A DNA stretch of 64,000 nt. Origin: Pycnopodia helianthoides. Its lineage: Eukaryota > Echinodermata > Asteroidea > Forcipulatida > Asteriidae. How positions within the stretch are numbered: the stretch's first letter is position 1; each line of letters starts with the position of its first letter. The translations under genes were made by a program, and so were the position numbers. Shown one piece after another: positions 44,764 through 56,000 of this stretch. The notes beneath the pieces were generated by a model. It saw only the letters and a list, made by a program, of their open reading frames with translations, did not search any database and was not told the origin of the DNA. The stretch covers positions 3,430,001-3,494,000 of the forward strand of contig CM063258.1 of NCBI GenBank assembly GCA_032158295.1, written 5' to 3'.

Positions 44764-45487
44764 CTGTCCTGTCATCAGTTCCACATAGAATGGTTTGGTC
44801 CCCTCCCTATCCTGTCCCGACCCTTTCGTCCAATCCCTCCTCTTTTTTTAACCATAATTATACCTACCAGTTTTTTTTGGTGTGTGTGTTTTGGGGGTGT
44901 TTTATTGTCTCTATAGTCAGCCCCTACCCAAATGGAGTCTAATTCTTTGTACCACTGTGATGTGTTTGTTGAATACAAATCTTTGACTGAGCGCGCAGTC
45001 CGGGAATAACGCAGGCGAGGCTGAAATCCCCAAAATGAGCAGCGCAATCTGAAGATTAGGCGAATCCCCAAAATACGGACGGATAGACGGACCAAACAAA
45101 CTAGGATACCCGATCAACAGCTGGCGCTTTTTAATTATTTGGGTCATGAATATTCAACACAAATAATAAAGTGACGTGATTTATATTCACAAAAAGAGAA
45201 GTAGGGAAGTCCGATAGGCCCTAAGTTTTAATTGTAACACATTGTTATGCAAAATTTTAAAAGTACAAATTTTAAGCTTTAGAGACAATAAAAGGTTTTT
45301 AGAGAAAACAGAGACTGGCACATGGTCTCAAATATTTTCTAAACAATTTTATTTGCTAAAGAAGTGGAATTAAACTCATTCATATTTACAAATATTATCG
45401 GTCATAATTTTGCATAATCTTGAAATGCTAAAGTAGGGGAAAACAACATGTTCTAATCACATATACTAGTGCTGACTGAAGAAGAAA
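44764..45487. other. Gene-free intergenic stretch
   Basis: Nothing recognised; AT-rich with a short TGGTGTGTGTGTTTTGGGGG tract. Confidence 0.5.
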
Positions 45488-45680
45488 TTAAAGGGGCTGC
45501 GTCTTCATGATCAAAGCAGGCATGTTGCTGTACACGGAATTATGAATTCTCACCCATCAGTTAACTGCATGTTCCCTCTAAATATATGGAGAGTGCATGC
45601 GCAGAGCAGTAAATGGGTGAGTTTATCATTCAATGTACAGCCACATACCTGCTTTGATCATGACGTCACAGCCCCTTTAA
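45488..45680. mobile_element. TTAA MITE with 30-base terminal repeats
   Basis: The left end reads TTAAAGGGGCTG then TCATGATCAAAGCAGG; the right end is its inverse, CCTGCTTTGATCATGA and CAGCCCCTTTAA. About 193 bp. Confidence 0.8.
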
Positions 45681-46024
45681 AGGTATTGTACACTTTTGGT
45701 AACAGCTCAAAATCAGTGTCCACATTTTGTGTGATTAAACATATGCATGAACAAACAAACCTGTGAAAGTTTGAGCTCAATTGGTCATCGAGGTCACAAG
45801 AAAATAGTGAAAAGAGATCTTATGTGTTTTCTGGTTTTTTTTCTTCAAATTATCGCGCGCGATAATTACTATTGTTTTACTCGTTTCTCAGAAACGATAG
45901 CTTTTTAGGCAGAAATATTTTAAGGAACCCTTTCTACCATTACTTACTTTAAATCATGTAAGTTATGTGTGAATCTGTGAACATTGTGTTTTACGATCTT
46001 ACCAATATTGTACAGGGCCTTTAA
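45677..46024 (+). mobile_element. MITE-B copy 3
   Basis: Full length; its left TTAA is also the right TTAA of the element at 45488-45680, so one jumped into the edge of the other. Confidence 0.82.
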
Positions 46025-46174
46025 AGTTGAATGGCCTGATTTTCGCCAAAAGATATTAATAATAAAATAATAATAGTGGCTTCTTATATAGCGCTCATAT
46101 CCGTCACCCGGTGACGCTCAAAGGGCTTCAACAGTCAGTATTTTCCTGCAAGGTACATACATGTATGTTGAGCT

Positions 46175-46380
46175 ACTTTTTGAAGTTTATTGAGACCTAT
46201 TCCTTTACATAGTACAATGTAATGGTTTACAAGGTGCTGTGGCGCAATATGCTGCCAATCCAACCAGGAACACCGGGGCAAACCCCTTCTCTTTTCGATA
46301 AGTGCACTGGGTTCTTTTACGTGCATTACACAACACACGGGACCAACGGCTTTACGTCCCATCCGAAGGACGAAGATGTT
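46175..46380 (-). mobile_element. tRNA-Leu-like SINE, second subfamily, truncated
   Basis: GTGGCGCAATATGCTGCCAA, CCCCTTCTCTTTTCGATAAG, ACGTCCCATCCGAAGGACGA; the tRNA head is missing. Confidence 0.58.
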
Positions 46381-46559
46381 TTTTTTTCAAATATTTTTGT
46401 CCATGAATGAGTTTTGACAGTTGATGCCGTTTCAAACTGAAGATCAATTACTCACACAAACTTTTGCATGAACAATTATTTGTACGTGGCTGATGAACGT
46501 GAGATAATGTAGGGATCCCGACAACACTTCATTTCAAGTTTTTAATTAAATGCAAAAAA

Positions 46560-46720
46560 TTAGTTAGTGGCCTGACGTTTCGACCCTAGCAGAGTCTTTC
46601 TCGAAGGCTAAATGACAAGACAACACACATACATGCATACAAGGGGGACAAAAGCAGTCAAGTGGAAAAAACATGAATAGAGAGAGTGGAGAGAGAAAAG
46701 CAAGAAGCATTCAGAAAAAG
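46560..46720 (-). repeat. Penelope-like terminal repeat piece
   Basis: On the minus strand, 3' of the GIY-YIG frame, it reads GCCTTCGAGAAAGACTCTGC then TAGGGTCGAAACGTCAGGCC. The same block occurs at 6842-6895 and 44250-44300. The GTCGAAACGTC core recalls hammerhead-ribozyme remnants known in Penelope terminal repeats. Confidence 0.5.
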
Positions 46721-46916
46721 CAGGGGGTAAGCAGGGATTATGAAGACAAAGGGGGGGGGGTTGGAAGGGAGGGAAGGGGATGGCTAGACCACAAGAAGTT
46801 GGAAACACAAAGGACAAAATGGAAGGTTGGAAGAAAAGTAAATAATTAGTTAATAGGGCAGACTAAAAATATGGATATCTGTGGGGGAAAAGGGAGAGGG
46901 CAAAGACAAAGGGTTA

Positions 46917-47290
46917 TTAGTCATTTCCTTCTTGGATGTTCAAACCATGGGGTTGAATAGTCTTTATGCGCCTTATCCACAATTTCTCCCTACTCAGACG
47001 GACAGTCTCTCTGGAGTTACCTAGTGCCTCAATGCCCTGTAAATTCATGTCAAAAATGGAGTGGTTAGGAAGATTGAAGTGGTGTCCTACAGGTGTATCC
47101 AGCTTGTGGGTGTTGACTGTTGATCTGTGGCCGTAGAAACGCCTCTTCATTGTAGTTCTTGTTTCACCTATGTATTGAACACCACAAACTCTGCAAGATA
47201 TTAGATAGATTAGATTAGTTGTGGTGCAGGTGACATGACCCCTTGTCTTATGGGTGGTACCACCAGTATGGCTGGTAAAGGAGTCAGATT
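46917..47290 (-). pseudogene. Penelope-like element fragment, GIY-YIG endonuclease C-terminus
   Basis: The reading frame gives GHVTCTTTNLIYLISCRVCG, then VQYIGETRTTMKRRFYGHRS, DTPVGHHFNLPNHS and REKLWIRRIKTIQPHGLN. These are hallmarks of the GIY-YIG endonuclease at the C-terminus of Penelope-like retroelements (YLI-C-C--QYIGET, HR, HF-L--H, RE--WI---KT--P-GLN). No reverse transcriptase is left. The upstream side is cut by a TTAA MITE at 47420. Confidence 0.85.
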
Positions 47291-47419
47291 CCTCTACAAA
47301 CGATGCATTTTGATGTGTTGGAACACCTAAAAGTACCCTGTGGCAAAGGGGGATTAACATCATCATTAATGGGGGGTGGGGACTTCTGCCCGGACGATGA
47401 GATCCCCGAGACTGGGTGG

Positions 47420-47782
47420 AACAAAACAGTTGCTGGCAGTGTAAGCACTTTATGTAATCCACCATATACATAAACTAACAAACCTGTAGAAGTTTGAGAT
47501 CGATCGGCCTTCTGGGTCACGAGAAAATAGTGAAAAACCGATTACACATTTGCATGAAATCATAAAGCTTCAACAAATGAATAAAACGCTCACTGAGCGA
47601 TAAACTCCAATCGGAAAATTAGTTTATTCATTTCTCATCAAATATGGCATTTCAGACAGAAATATTTCAGGGGATGTTTTCTACTATCATCATCATTAGA
47701 CTGTGTAAGTTTTATGTAAATCTGTGATCAAAAAGTATATTTTACAAGTTTTTTTCTTACCAATTCTGTAATGTTCCTTTAA
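47420..47782 (-). mobile_element. MITE-A copy 9, left end lost
   Basis: It starts at ACAAAACAGTTGCTGG, lacking about 28 bases including the terminal repeat, and abuts the Penelope-like fragment. The right end is intact. Confidence 0.8.
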
Positions 47783-47937
47783 CTAAAACTTATCAGCGGA
47801 TTTGTAACTTATAATACACAAATCATTTTTTTTTTTACAACATCAATGCTTTTTCTAAGAGTAATTCCAGGCAATAAAAACTATTGAAGTACTGCGTATA
47901 TCGTTATAATAATTTGTGTCCTCGAACCATTATGTGC

Positions 47938-48025
47938 CCTCCAGGACCGGGGCAAGTTTTTTCCCCTGCCCTCCAGGGCAGAGGAAAGTTTTTTCCCCTG
48001 CCCTCCAGGATCGGGGAAAGTTTTG
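47938..48025 (+). repeat. Short tandem repeat, unit about 32 bases
   Basis: CCTCCAGGACCGGGGCAAGT and TTTTTCCCCTGCCCTCCAGG repeat three times. Confidence 0.8.
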
Positions 48026-48111
48026 TCTTCCTGATGAAGGGGCCTTCACTCTAACAACAGGCTTAATAGTGAATACAGTTTAGTTTTACAGGACAGACAG
48101 CTGATCAAGTT

Positions 48112-48357
48112 TTACTGCCCTGAAACAGGTGGCAAGTGGCAAATTGAGGCCCTGACGCCCAAATTATTGTAGCTCGAGCTGTGCTGGGACAAATCAATCC
48201 TACAGTTATCTGTACTGCAAATCAATATTTTGTTCACATCACAATTCGATCGAGTGTTAATATTGTCAATGATCGAAACAATGCCCTGTATTATAAATCG
48301 GGGGAAATCATTCCGATGTTTCACCGTACACCCACCAACGACACATAATGCTGGCAT
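48112..48357 (-). other. ORF with a THAP-like start (MPALCVVGGC)
   Basis: An 81-codon ORF begins MPALCVVGGCTVKHRNDFPR. THAP zinc-finger proteins typically begin MPxxCxxxxC and have an FxRFP-like motif later, so the first 20 residues resemble that start. The rest shows no further THAP residues and no convincing donor. May be chance. Confidence 0.2.
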
Positions 48358-48484
48358 ATTATCCCAGCACCCAAAAAACTTTGAAAAAACAATTTAATTA
48401 ACAAATTTCTTTCGGATCCTATCGAATCCCCATCCACAAGCAACGGTGTCCTATTGTTTACAGGAAGCTAACTCCCCCACACGA

Positions 48485-48660
48485 CGTCACATTAAAGGGC
48501 GCCGCAGACGGCAGAAGTGTTTCTAGTTTTTTAAAACCTTAAGGTTAGGGCGAAAAAAATCGAAAAGTGTAAACAAATCAAAATTACATTTAAATGACAA
48601 CTAAACACATTATGAACAAGTTTAAATAGCATTTCTGTTAAACAGTTTTTGCACAAGTAA
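48485..48660 (+). repeat. Dispersed repeat that is the empty site for MITE-A copy 6
   Basis: GACGGCAGAAGTGTTTCTAG, AAAACCTTAAGGTTAGGGCG and TTACATTTAAATGACAACTA parallel 29640-29750 plus 30110-30190, without the MITE between. Confidence 0.65.
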
Positions 48661-49380
48661 CTGTTAAATAAATTTTGCCTTGGTTAGTAGTAGGTCAATT
48701 TATTACTTAAATCGTCTGAACCATACGTCAAGGGTTATAATTTGTGTGCCATCTTGTAACTTACGGCACATTAATATGTTATTTTGAAAAATGTCACCCT
48801 CTTTGACCTTTACTTCCGGTACGAACAAGAAGCTCTCAAATTTAAAATCCATGACTCGTGAACCACATGTCATAAACTCAAACTCTTTAGTGACGTCTTG
48901 GAGCTAATGATACATTTGTTATTATTAAAAACATGACCCCACTTTGATCTTTTTGTCCGATCCAAACAGAAAATTCAAACCACCACATGTCATAAAGTCA
49001 CAATCTTTGTGCCGTCTTGTAGCTTATAACACAGCTCATAATACGAAAAAACAGGTTTTCGTCATCACGATGTCATCAGGTGTCAAATTAATTATTACAT
49101 TAAATCAAATTTTATTATTGACAATACAACCGAAACCCCAGTGTTTGATCTTCACAAACTCATTTCTAGTTATTATTATTATCATTATTTATTCGGCATA
49201 TCAAAAAAGAACAAACAAAATACAGAAAGAACAAACCAATACAAAAGAGACAAAAAGCCAATGGCACAGGCCTGGAATTAGGAAAGTTAACTAAATAACT
49301 GTGACTCAAAAAACTTCAACTCTGATGCCACTGGCTACATACGCACAAGAAAATACACAAAATCCAAGATCCAAGAAAAT

Positions 49381-49573
49381 TTCTGACAGAAACGTTTCTC
49401 GGATTAAAAGTTTTGGGGATAAAAACCGACATCTTTTTCCATATCCACATTATTTTGAACTGAAATATTTCTCAAAATGCTTTATACTATCCAAAGTTGC
49501 TGTACTTTTAACCAAGTAAGTTTTTATTGCCATGAATTTTTAGGGTGATTACCAATCGTATACCTTCCCTTTG
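49381..49573 (-). mobile_element. MITE-D partial copy directly after the RAG1-like stop codon
   Basis: On the minus strand it starts about 7 bases past the TAA with AAAGGGAAGGTATACGATTG and goes on to ATGGCAATAAAAACTTACTT. It therefore supplies the 3' UTR and the candidate AATAAA. Confidence 0.65.
49523..49528 (-). terminator. AATAAA polyadenylation signal candidate
   Basis: AATAAA lies about 52 bases after the stop codon of the RAG1-like gene. It sits inside a TTAA-family MITE whose other copies (34088, 51297) carry AATGGCAATMAAACCTTACTTGG at the same place, so the signal would be element-derived. Confidence 0.35.
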
Positions 49574-49579
49574 AGACAA

Positions 49580-50047
49580 TTATTTTGAAAAGCCAGCATG
49601 GGCGGGGCTGGTCGTGACCCAGTGAGTCTGCATTACAGACCGCAGTATGTCCACGTCCGAACTCAGCCCTCGGACGTCACGCCGGAGGGTGTTGAAGTGG
49701 GCGTGGACGGACTCCCCACCGTGCTCCCCGTGGAAACCCAAGCCGAAGCGCCACCGCCGCAGCCACGGAACGACGTGCTCCTCGAGGAGATGCATCTTCG
49801 GCGTGACAGTCTCACTCGGAAAAGAGGAGCGGAAGAATGCCAGGTAGTTCTTGACGTCTCGGCTCAACGCGTCTATGGCTTGGTCGCTGAGGACGATTGC
49901 GACATTGTACTTCCGGTGACAAGTGCCAAACAGGTTGAACAGTTTGGCATACTTCGTGGCGATTACTACAGCTTCCCCCTCGAGTGACGGACAAAGTTCT
50001 TGAGTTTTACTGACCACCGCATCGGTGAGACGCTTGACATTTTCTTC
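49580..50047 (-). CDS. RAG1-like exon G: HxxxxH, catalytic glutamate and stop
   Basis: The acceptor TTACTGCAG is followed by GAA GAA AAT. It encodes PKMHLLEEHVVPWLRRW and then FGLGFHGEHGGESVHAHFN. HLLEEH matches the zinc histidines H937/H942 of RAG1, and the glutamate in GGES lies 21 residues on, against 20 in RAG1 (E962). It ends THWVTTSPAHAGFSK and TAA. Confidence 0.88.
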   Translation of the reverse strand, partial: EENVKRLTDAVVSKTQELCPSLEGEAVVIATKYAKLFNLFGTCHRKYNVAIVLSDQAIDALSRDVKNYLAFFRSSFPSETVTPKMHLLEEHVVPWLRRWRFGLGFHGEHGGESVHAHFNTLRRDVRGLSSDVDILRSVMQTHWVTTSPAHAGFSK

Positions 50048-53000
50048 CTGCAGTAAAAGACATAGTTTTCATACAATTACATGTACTTTTTGTCAAGTTT
50101 GAAGTTTTATTAAGAATGAATGCTTTCGTTTTGACACGGCATTACCTTGCAGCACTTGTGGACGTGGTTGCCGACAAAACCAAAGGCTTGTCGCTTCACC
50201 CGGAACTCCTGGAGGACGGTGTCGAGTAAACCAGCTAAGGGACCCTGACCTGGTTTGAGTGCTGCCTTCTCACGAAGGGCCTTTGCTTCCGCCAACTGAA
50301 ATAAATAAGTCACGATGGTAAATTAGTCATCGGAGAAACCCTTTGCCAGAAATGACAAACACGGCGCTTCTAGTGAGGTTTGCGGAAACACCATAAAACT
50401 CTCTCTTCGTGAATTGTGGTGGTTCTTAGCAAAACCTCTTTGACAATAGACCATAGAGCTATATAATAAGTATAGACCAATCCATACACGCAAGTGTAGC
50501 CCAACCGCACCACCAATGCTGGAAACACCGACAGCACAAGATCTTCTTTTTTTAATCAACTCATCATTTCGATCAGTGCGCTGCGATCGTCTTCAGGGGA
50601 ATGCTGGACTCTGTTGCTGTATGCTGCTTAAAGGAACATTACAGAATTGGTTTTGCAAACAAAACAGTTGCTGGCAGTGTAAGCACTTTATGTAATCCAT
50701 CATATACATAAACTGACAAACCTGTAGAAGTTTGAGATCGATCGGCCATCCCAGTCACAAGAAAATAATGAAAAACCGATTACACATTTGCATGAAATCA
50801 TATAGATTCAACAAATGAATAAAACGCTCACTGAGCGATAAACTCCAATCGGAAAATTAGTTTATTCATTTCTCATCAAATATGGCGTTTCAGACAGAAA
50901 TATTTCAAGGGATGTTTTCTACTATCATCATAATTAGACCGTGTAAGTTTTATGTAAATCTGTGATCAAAAAGTATATTTTACAAGTTTATTTCTTACCA
51001 ATTCTTTAATGTTCCTTTAAGTGCTTCTGCGCACCATGGAACTCAGCCTATCCCTTAGCAAAACCTCTCGGCAATAGATCAATCCATACGCGCAAGTGTA
51101 GCCCACCGCACCACCTATGTTGGAAACGCAGACAGCACAAGATGTTGTACACAAAGACATGTAAGAACTGTTGTTAACATTTCTAACTTTTTATGTGAAT
51201 TGGGTGTCTTGCTTAATTATTTACACAATTTCCCAGGACAAAACATGGCATAACGATGTAGAACATTGACCATAATGATTTGCAACTAAACAACTTAAAG
51301 GGAAGGTATACGTTTGGTAATCACTCTTGAATTAATGGCAATCAAACCTTACTTGGTTAGAAGTACAGCAGCTTTCGATAGTACATGTATAAAGCATTTT
51401 GAGAATCATTTAACTTTGGGAGTAATGTGGTTGTGGAAAAATATATCAGTTTTTATCAGAAAAAAATTGAATCTGAGAAGCGTCTCCGTCAGAAACGTTT
51501 CTCAGATTGTGTATTCCAATTGCGGATTATTCTTCCGTCTAGCATTCTCCTAAAGATACTCAAAGCATACTGATCGAAACATCAAGTTGGTGGTTCAGAA
51601 CCACCACAAACACAAAGAGAGAGTTCAATGTACAGGATGTCTTCGCAAACCTCACCAGATTGTATTGTATTCCCATAATGCAAAGTTTCAAATCCTACAA
51701 CGTTGACTTCCGCCTACGAGTATATTCAGGTGTAACGGATTCTGCCACTGCGAGTATACTCGTAGAGAATGAAAGGGCTTTTTGTACTGTTAATTGAATA
51801 CGCAACAAATACGCTTCTGGCAGTGGAGCGAACACATCCTTAGAATTTGTATGTGCAAATTTTTTTTGAATTTTTATAGTACCTATTTGGTATGCGCGCA
51901 TGCGCACTGCACTTGGCAAATGGGAACGCCCTAAGAATCTATGACTGGCAGTCAACGTGTTAAACACGCACTTCTTGTACGTTGGTGTTTGAAGCTTTGC
52001 ATAGTGTGGAAAAATAGGAAGTCTAATCTATAATTAGTAAACTTGCGGGTACAAGCAATGTGGTAAAAATCTCTGTTGGCTCTGAAAAGAGCCGGTGTGG
52101 TGCCCTTCTTTTATGCACCTCTTTTATTTCAATGCAAGGAATGCCTTACCAGATATTCTTTTTGCTCTCTCAATGCATTCGTTTCAGCGATGTAATTCTC
52201 GATGTCGGCACTTTCCTCCTCCTCCTCTGACGTTATGATGGTGTCCATGAGCTCCTCTTCTTTGAGCTTGAACTCCTCATCCGAGGCCTCTGCCTGCAGC
52301 TCCAACTGCCTAGCCTGCTTCAACACCGCGACGACCCTCTTGAATGTGGAGCCAAGAGCTGGGTTGTCCGCCTTGGATCCGTGTTCTTCTTCTTGTGCGG
52401 CCAGCACAGCCGCCACTTCCATGTCGAGATCGTGACATGCTCTCTCAAAGCTGTTGAAGTGCTTGAGGTACAACCCGAGACTGATGTGAAGTCCGGGCGG
52501 GCAGACCTTTTAGAAACAGCATGATTATCAAGGGGAAAGAACAAAAATTGATTTGTTTCAAAGAATCCCGTTCATGGCACTGGTGTCCTTGACAAAGACG
52601 CTTAACTATAAGTGCTTCTCTTCACCCAGGAGAAAATTGTGACAGCAGAGACGGTTCTTGGGATTGATTTAGCTTCCGGTGCACTACATATTTGGCAGCA
52701 CAGGCTGTATATACTCACCAGGGAGCTGAGATGGTTTTTAAGGAATGAAATAATGGCCCAGTGACCAGGGGTAACAATGTTGGACATAAGCATCACTGAG
52801 CGACAGATTTGAGCGCTATATAAGAAGCCACTATTGTTGGTATTAAGCATTGTGCATTGATGCACAGGGCTGATTTGATCTGGGCCCAATTTCATAGAGC
52901 TGCTTAAGCATTAAAAGAAGCTAAGCACAGCAAAAATATGCTAACCAGAATAAGAATACTAGCTAAAATACCATGTCACATGTACAATCTGTGACTGGTA

Positions 53001-56000
53001 TCCTGCTTATTTTTGCTTAGCAGAAATATTTCAAGGAATATTTTCTGCTTAAGCAGCTCTCTGAAATTGGGCCCAGGAAACAGGTGTCTCAACCTTTTTT
53101 GCTAAGCATGGTAAGTGGGGCTTATCGGATCAGTCTGTTACAACTGTCGCGCGAAAAAAAAAAATATATATCACCTGTGTTAGTGGAATCCTGAACATTG
53201 GTGCACTGATCACATTGTTGAAGAGTTTGGCATTGGAGAGTTTACTGCCATCGGCCATGAATCTGGCGAGGTCGTCGTTCAGGGTGTTCAGAGTTCTCTG
53301 CCTGGCTGGTGGCCTCTCCTCCCGCGGCAAGATCATGTCATCTTTGGAGATCTCACAGTAGAGACAGCTGTGTCGTCCTGTGTAAAAAAAAAAGAAAAAA
53401 AAGAGGGGGGGTTTTTCACTCATCAGTGGCCTGGCAGAAGAATGAAAGGGTGATCTCGAGCGCCACTTTTGGACGTGCTTACCCGAACCCTTGAAAATAC
53501 TCCCAATATCCCAGGTATTTCTTTTGACCCACCCGACCATAATTTCGAAAAAAGATTAAAATTTTTAAACATTTATTATTCTGAATGGCCCCTAAATCTC
53601 AAACCATTTGACAGACACAGCTCTTCGTGAAAACGGTGACGATTTGTCCACAGTTTGCGTATCATTTTTCAAAAAGACTGAAACTTGTCGCCTACCTGAC
53701 GCCCCCGAGAGCCCGTACACTCGGCAGAGATACTCGTAATCCCCGAACATAAAGAGTCTGACTTTATGAGTCTTCAAAGTGCAGGACTGCAGATCGACGA
53801 CTTGCTGACGGAAGCGGAGCAGACCAGTCTTGAGGTTGTCGTATCGATCCCCCGCTGCAAAAGCACAGGCGACGACGGTGTGCAGAAGGCAGTTGGGGCA
53901 GTCGACGTTGGCGATTTGGAACATCTGCTTGAAGGTACCCCCGCCCTTGTCGCCTCCGATTTTAACCCAGACCTCGTCGGCGGGAATGTTGCCCTCGTGC
54001 CACGTGAGCTGTCCAGACCTGGAGTTAAAGAACGCTAAAAAAATGAGTACATTGTCCCGTTGAGAATTTCAACACTGTCTAAAACACAAGATAGGGCCAC
54101 ATATACAAACAAAATTGTATGGTTTTTGAGGCACTGCATGGTGAGGAATCAATGTAAATGTGCACAGCCATAATTATGGGTACACTTTTTGTTACAAAGA
54201 CACCAAATGAACAACACATTATTATTTAGTAACTCTTTGCAGATCTTGTATTCGACACTGTCTAAAACACAAGATAAGGCCACATATACAAACAAAATTG
54301 TATGGTTTTTGAGGCGTTGCATGGTGAGGAATCAATGTAAATGTGCACAGCCATAATTATGGGTACACTTTTTGTTTTAAAGACACCAAATGAACAACAC
54401 ATTATTATTTAGTAACTCTTTGCAGATCTTGTATTCGACACTGTCTAAAACACAAGATAAGGCCACATATACAAACAAAATTGTATGGGTTTTGAGGCAT
54501 TGCATGGTGAGGAATCAATGTAAATGTGCACAGCCATAATCATGGGTACACTTTTTGTTACAAAGACACCAAATGAACAACACATAAATATTGAGTAACT
54601 CTTTGCAGATCTTGTATTCGACAAACTCAAGTACTTTCTACTCTTCTGTCACACAGCGCTGGTTAATTGATGACAAACAACATTGAAATAACTGTTACAT
54701 CACTGGTTTTAAAAGTGTTGTTTGTATGTAACATGGACACAAACAAAATGTGTGCCCATGATTGTGGCTTTGCACATATTCGGTTTGCGGTAACACATGT
54801 GTATATCTACTTTGCTGTGTAAATTTGTTTGTTCTTTAGAGAACTTGTCTGGCTGTCTATTCTACTACCGCAGAGTAGATTTACAGACGTGAAGTTAATA
54901 ACGAGAAGTCCCCTCGAGCCACTACGCGAAAGTTGTAGTCCCGGCCGATTTTCTAACTTCCGCAGTAGTAGAATAAATAGCAAAACAAGTTCTCTAAAGA
55001 ACAAAAAAAACAAAAAACAGCAAAGTAGATATACACACATGGTGTTACCGCAAACCGAATATAACATCAAAACAAAATTGTTGAGTGTCCTTTTTTTGGG
55101 AGGGGGGGGGGGTAGGTACGGGAGGGCAGGGTTTTAAAAAAATAAAAAATTAATCAAGTTTTGTTGACATGGCAAAATATGAAATAAAGAATAAAGAAAT
55201 CAACTCCTAGATGACATTTCCTGTAAACATTTTCAAAAAACTAAAATGATGTGTATAGCCTATGTAAATGTTTGAAGAATTGTTCTTGTTTTTGCCAACT
55301 TTATTATCCTATTTCTTCAAACATCTTTTACTACCAAGCTATGTGTGCGGCGCAGAAGGGAGCCAAATTTGACTGAAAAGATGATTGAAAGACCGTTCTT
55401 TATGATGAAAAAAAAAGAAGAAAAAAAAGGGGGTTGGGGGGTTCTGTAGGGAAGGGCGGGGATGATCAACAATCTTTTTGTTTTAATGTGGCCTAAAAAG
55501 AGGTTTTCTTACTTATGGTATTCCTCAAACTGTTGCGTGACCTTAGCAACGAGGGACTTCACACCTACACAGGCAGCCGGCTTGATGGTGACTCCTCCGT
55601 TGACTTCGTCCGGGAAGGAGAAGGGAAGGTTCTCGGCGACGATGTTACTCGCCACGATGTCCTTCTGCTGTCGGCGCATCGCGTTCTCCCCCTCCGTGAG
55701 TATGTTGTAACTCTTCAGCCATCGTTTGATCTCCCTGAGGCGTTTCCAGGAGATTCCGAAGTGGGCCTTCGCCGCCAGGAGCTGCATGTTGGGCAGCCTG
55801 ATGGAGTCCAACTTCAGCTCCTTCAGCGTCTCCTGCAGGTCGTCTCTGATGCTGCTCAGCTTCAGCTCGTCGAGGTGCTGCCGCCTGGAGGTACCCATGC
55901 AGAGGAGGTTACGCGTCTTGTTTAAAATCTCAGAGCGTCGTCGCAGAGTTTTATGTGCGGCAACCTCACTGCTTTTTCGAGGAGTGGGTACGCATACCAT

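Noticed and set aside
44775..45095. 106-codon minus-strand ORF
   Set aside because: Low-complexity composition, no domain and no splice sites of note.
49598..49987. 129-codon plus-strand ORF opposite RAG1-like exon G
   Set aside because: Shadow of the real minus-strand exon; GC-rich coding leaves the antisense open.
51894..51912. NRF1-like GCGCATGCGCA promoter site
   Set aside because: Isolated motif in a RAG1-like intron with no start exon nearby.
52150..52506. P at the GLH block read as a lost catalytic aspartate
   Set aside because: On realignment the second RAG1 aspartate (D708) lies 19 residues before CxxC, which matches FGDYE in exon C; the GLH block is a separate conserved site.
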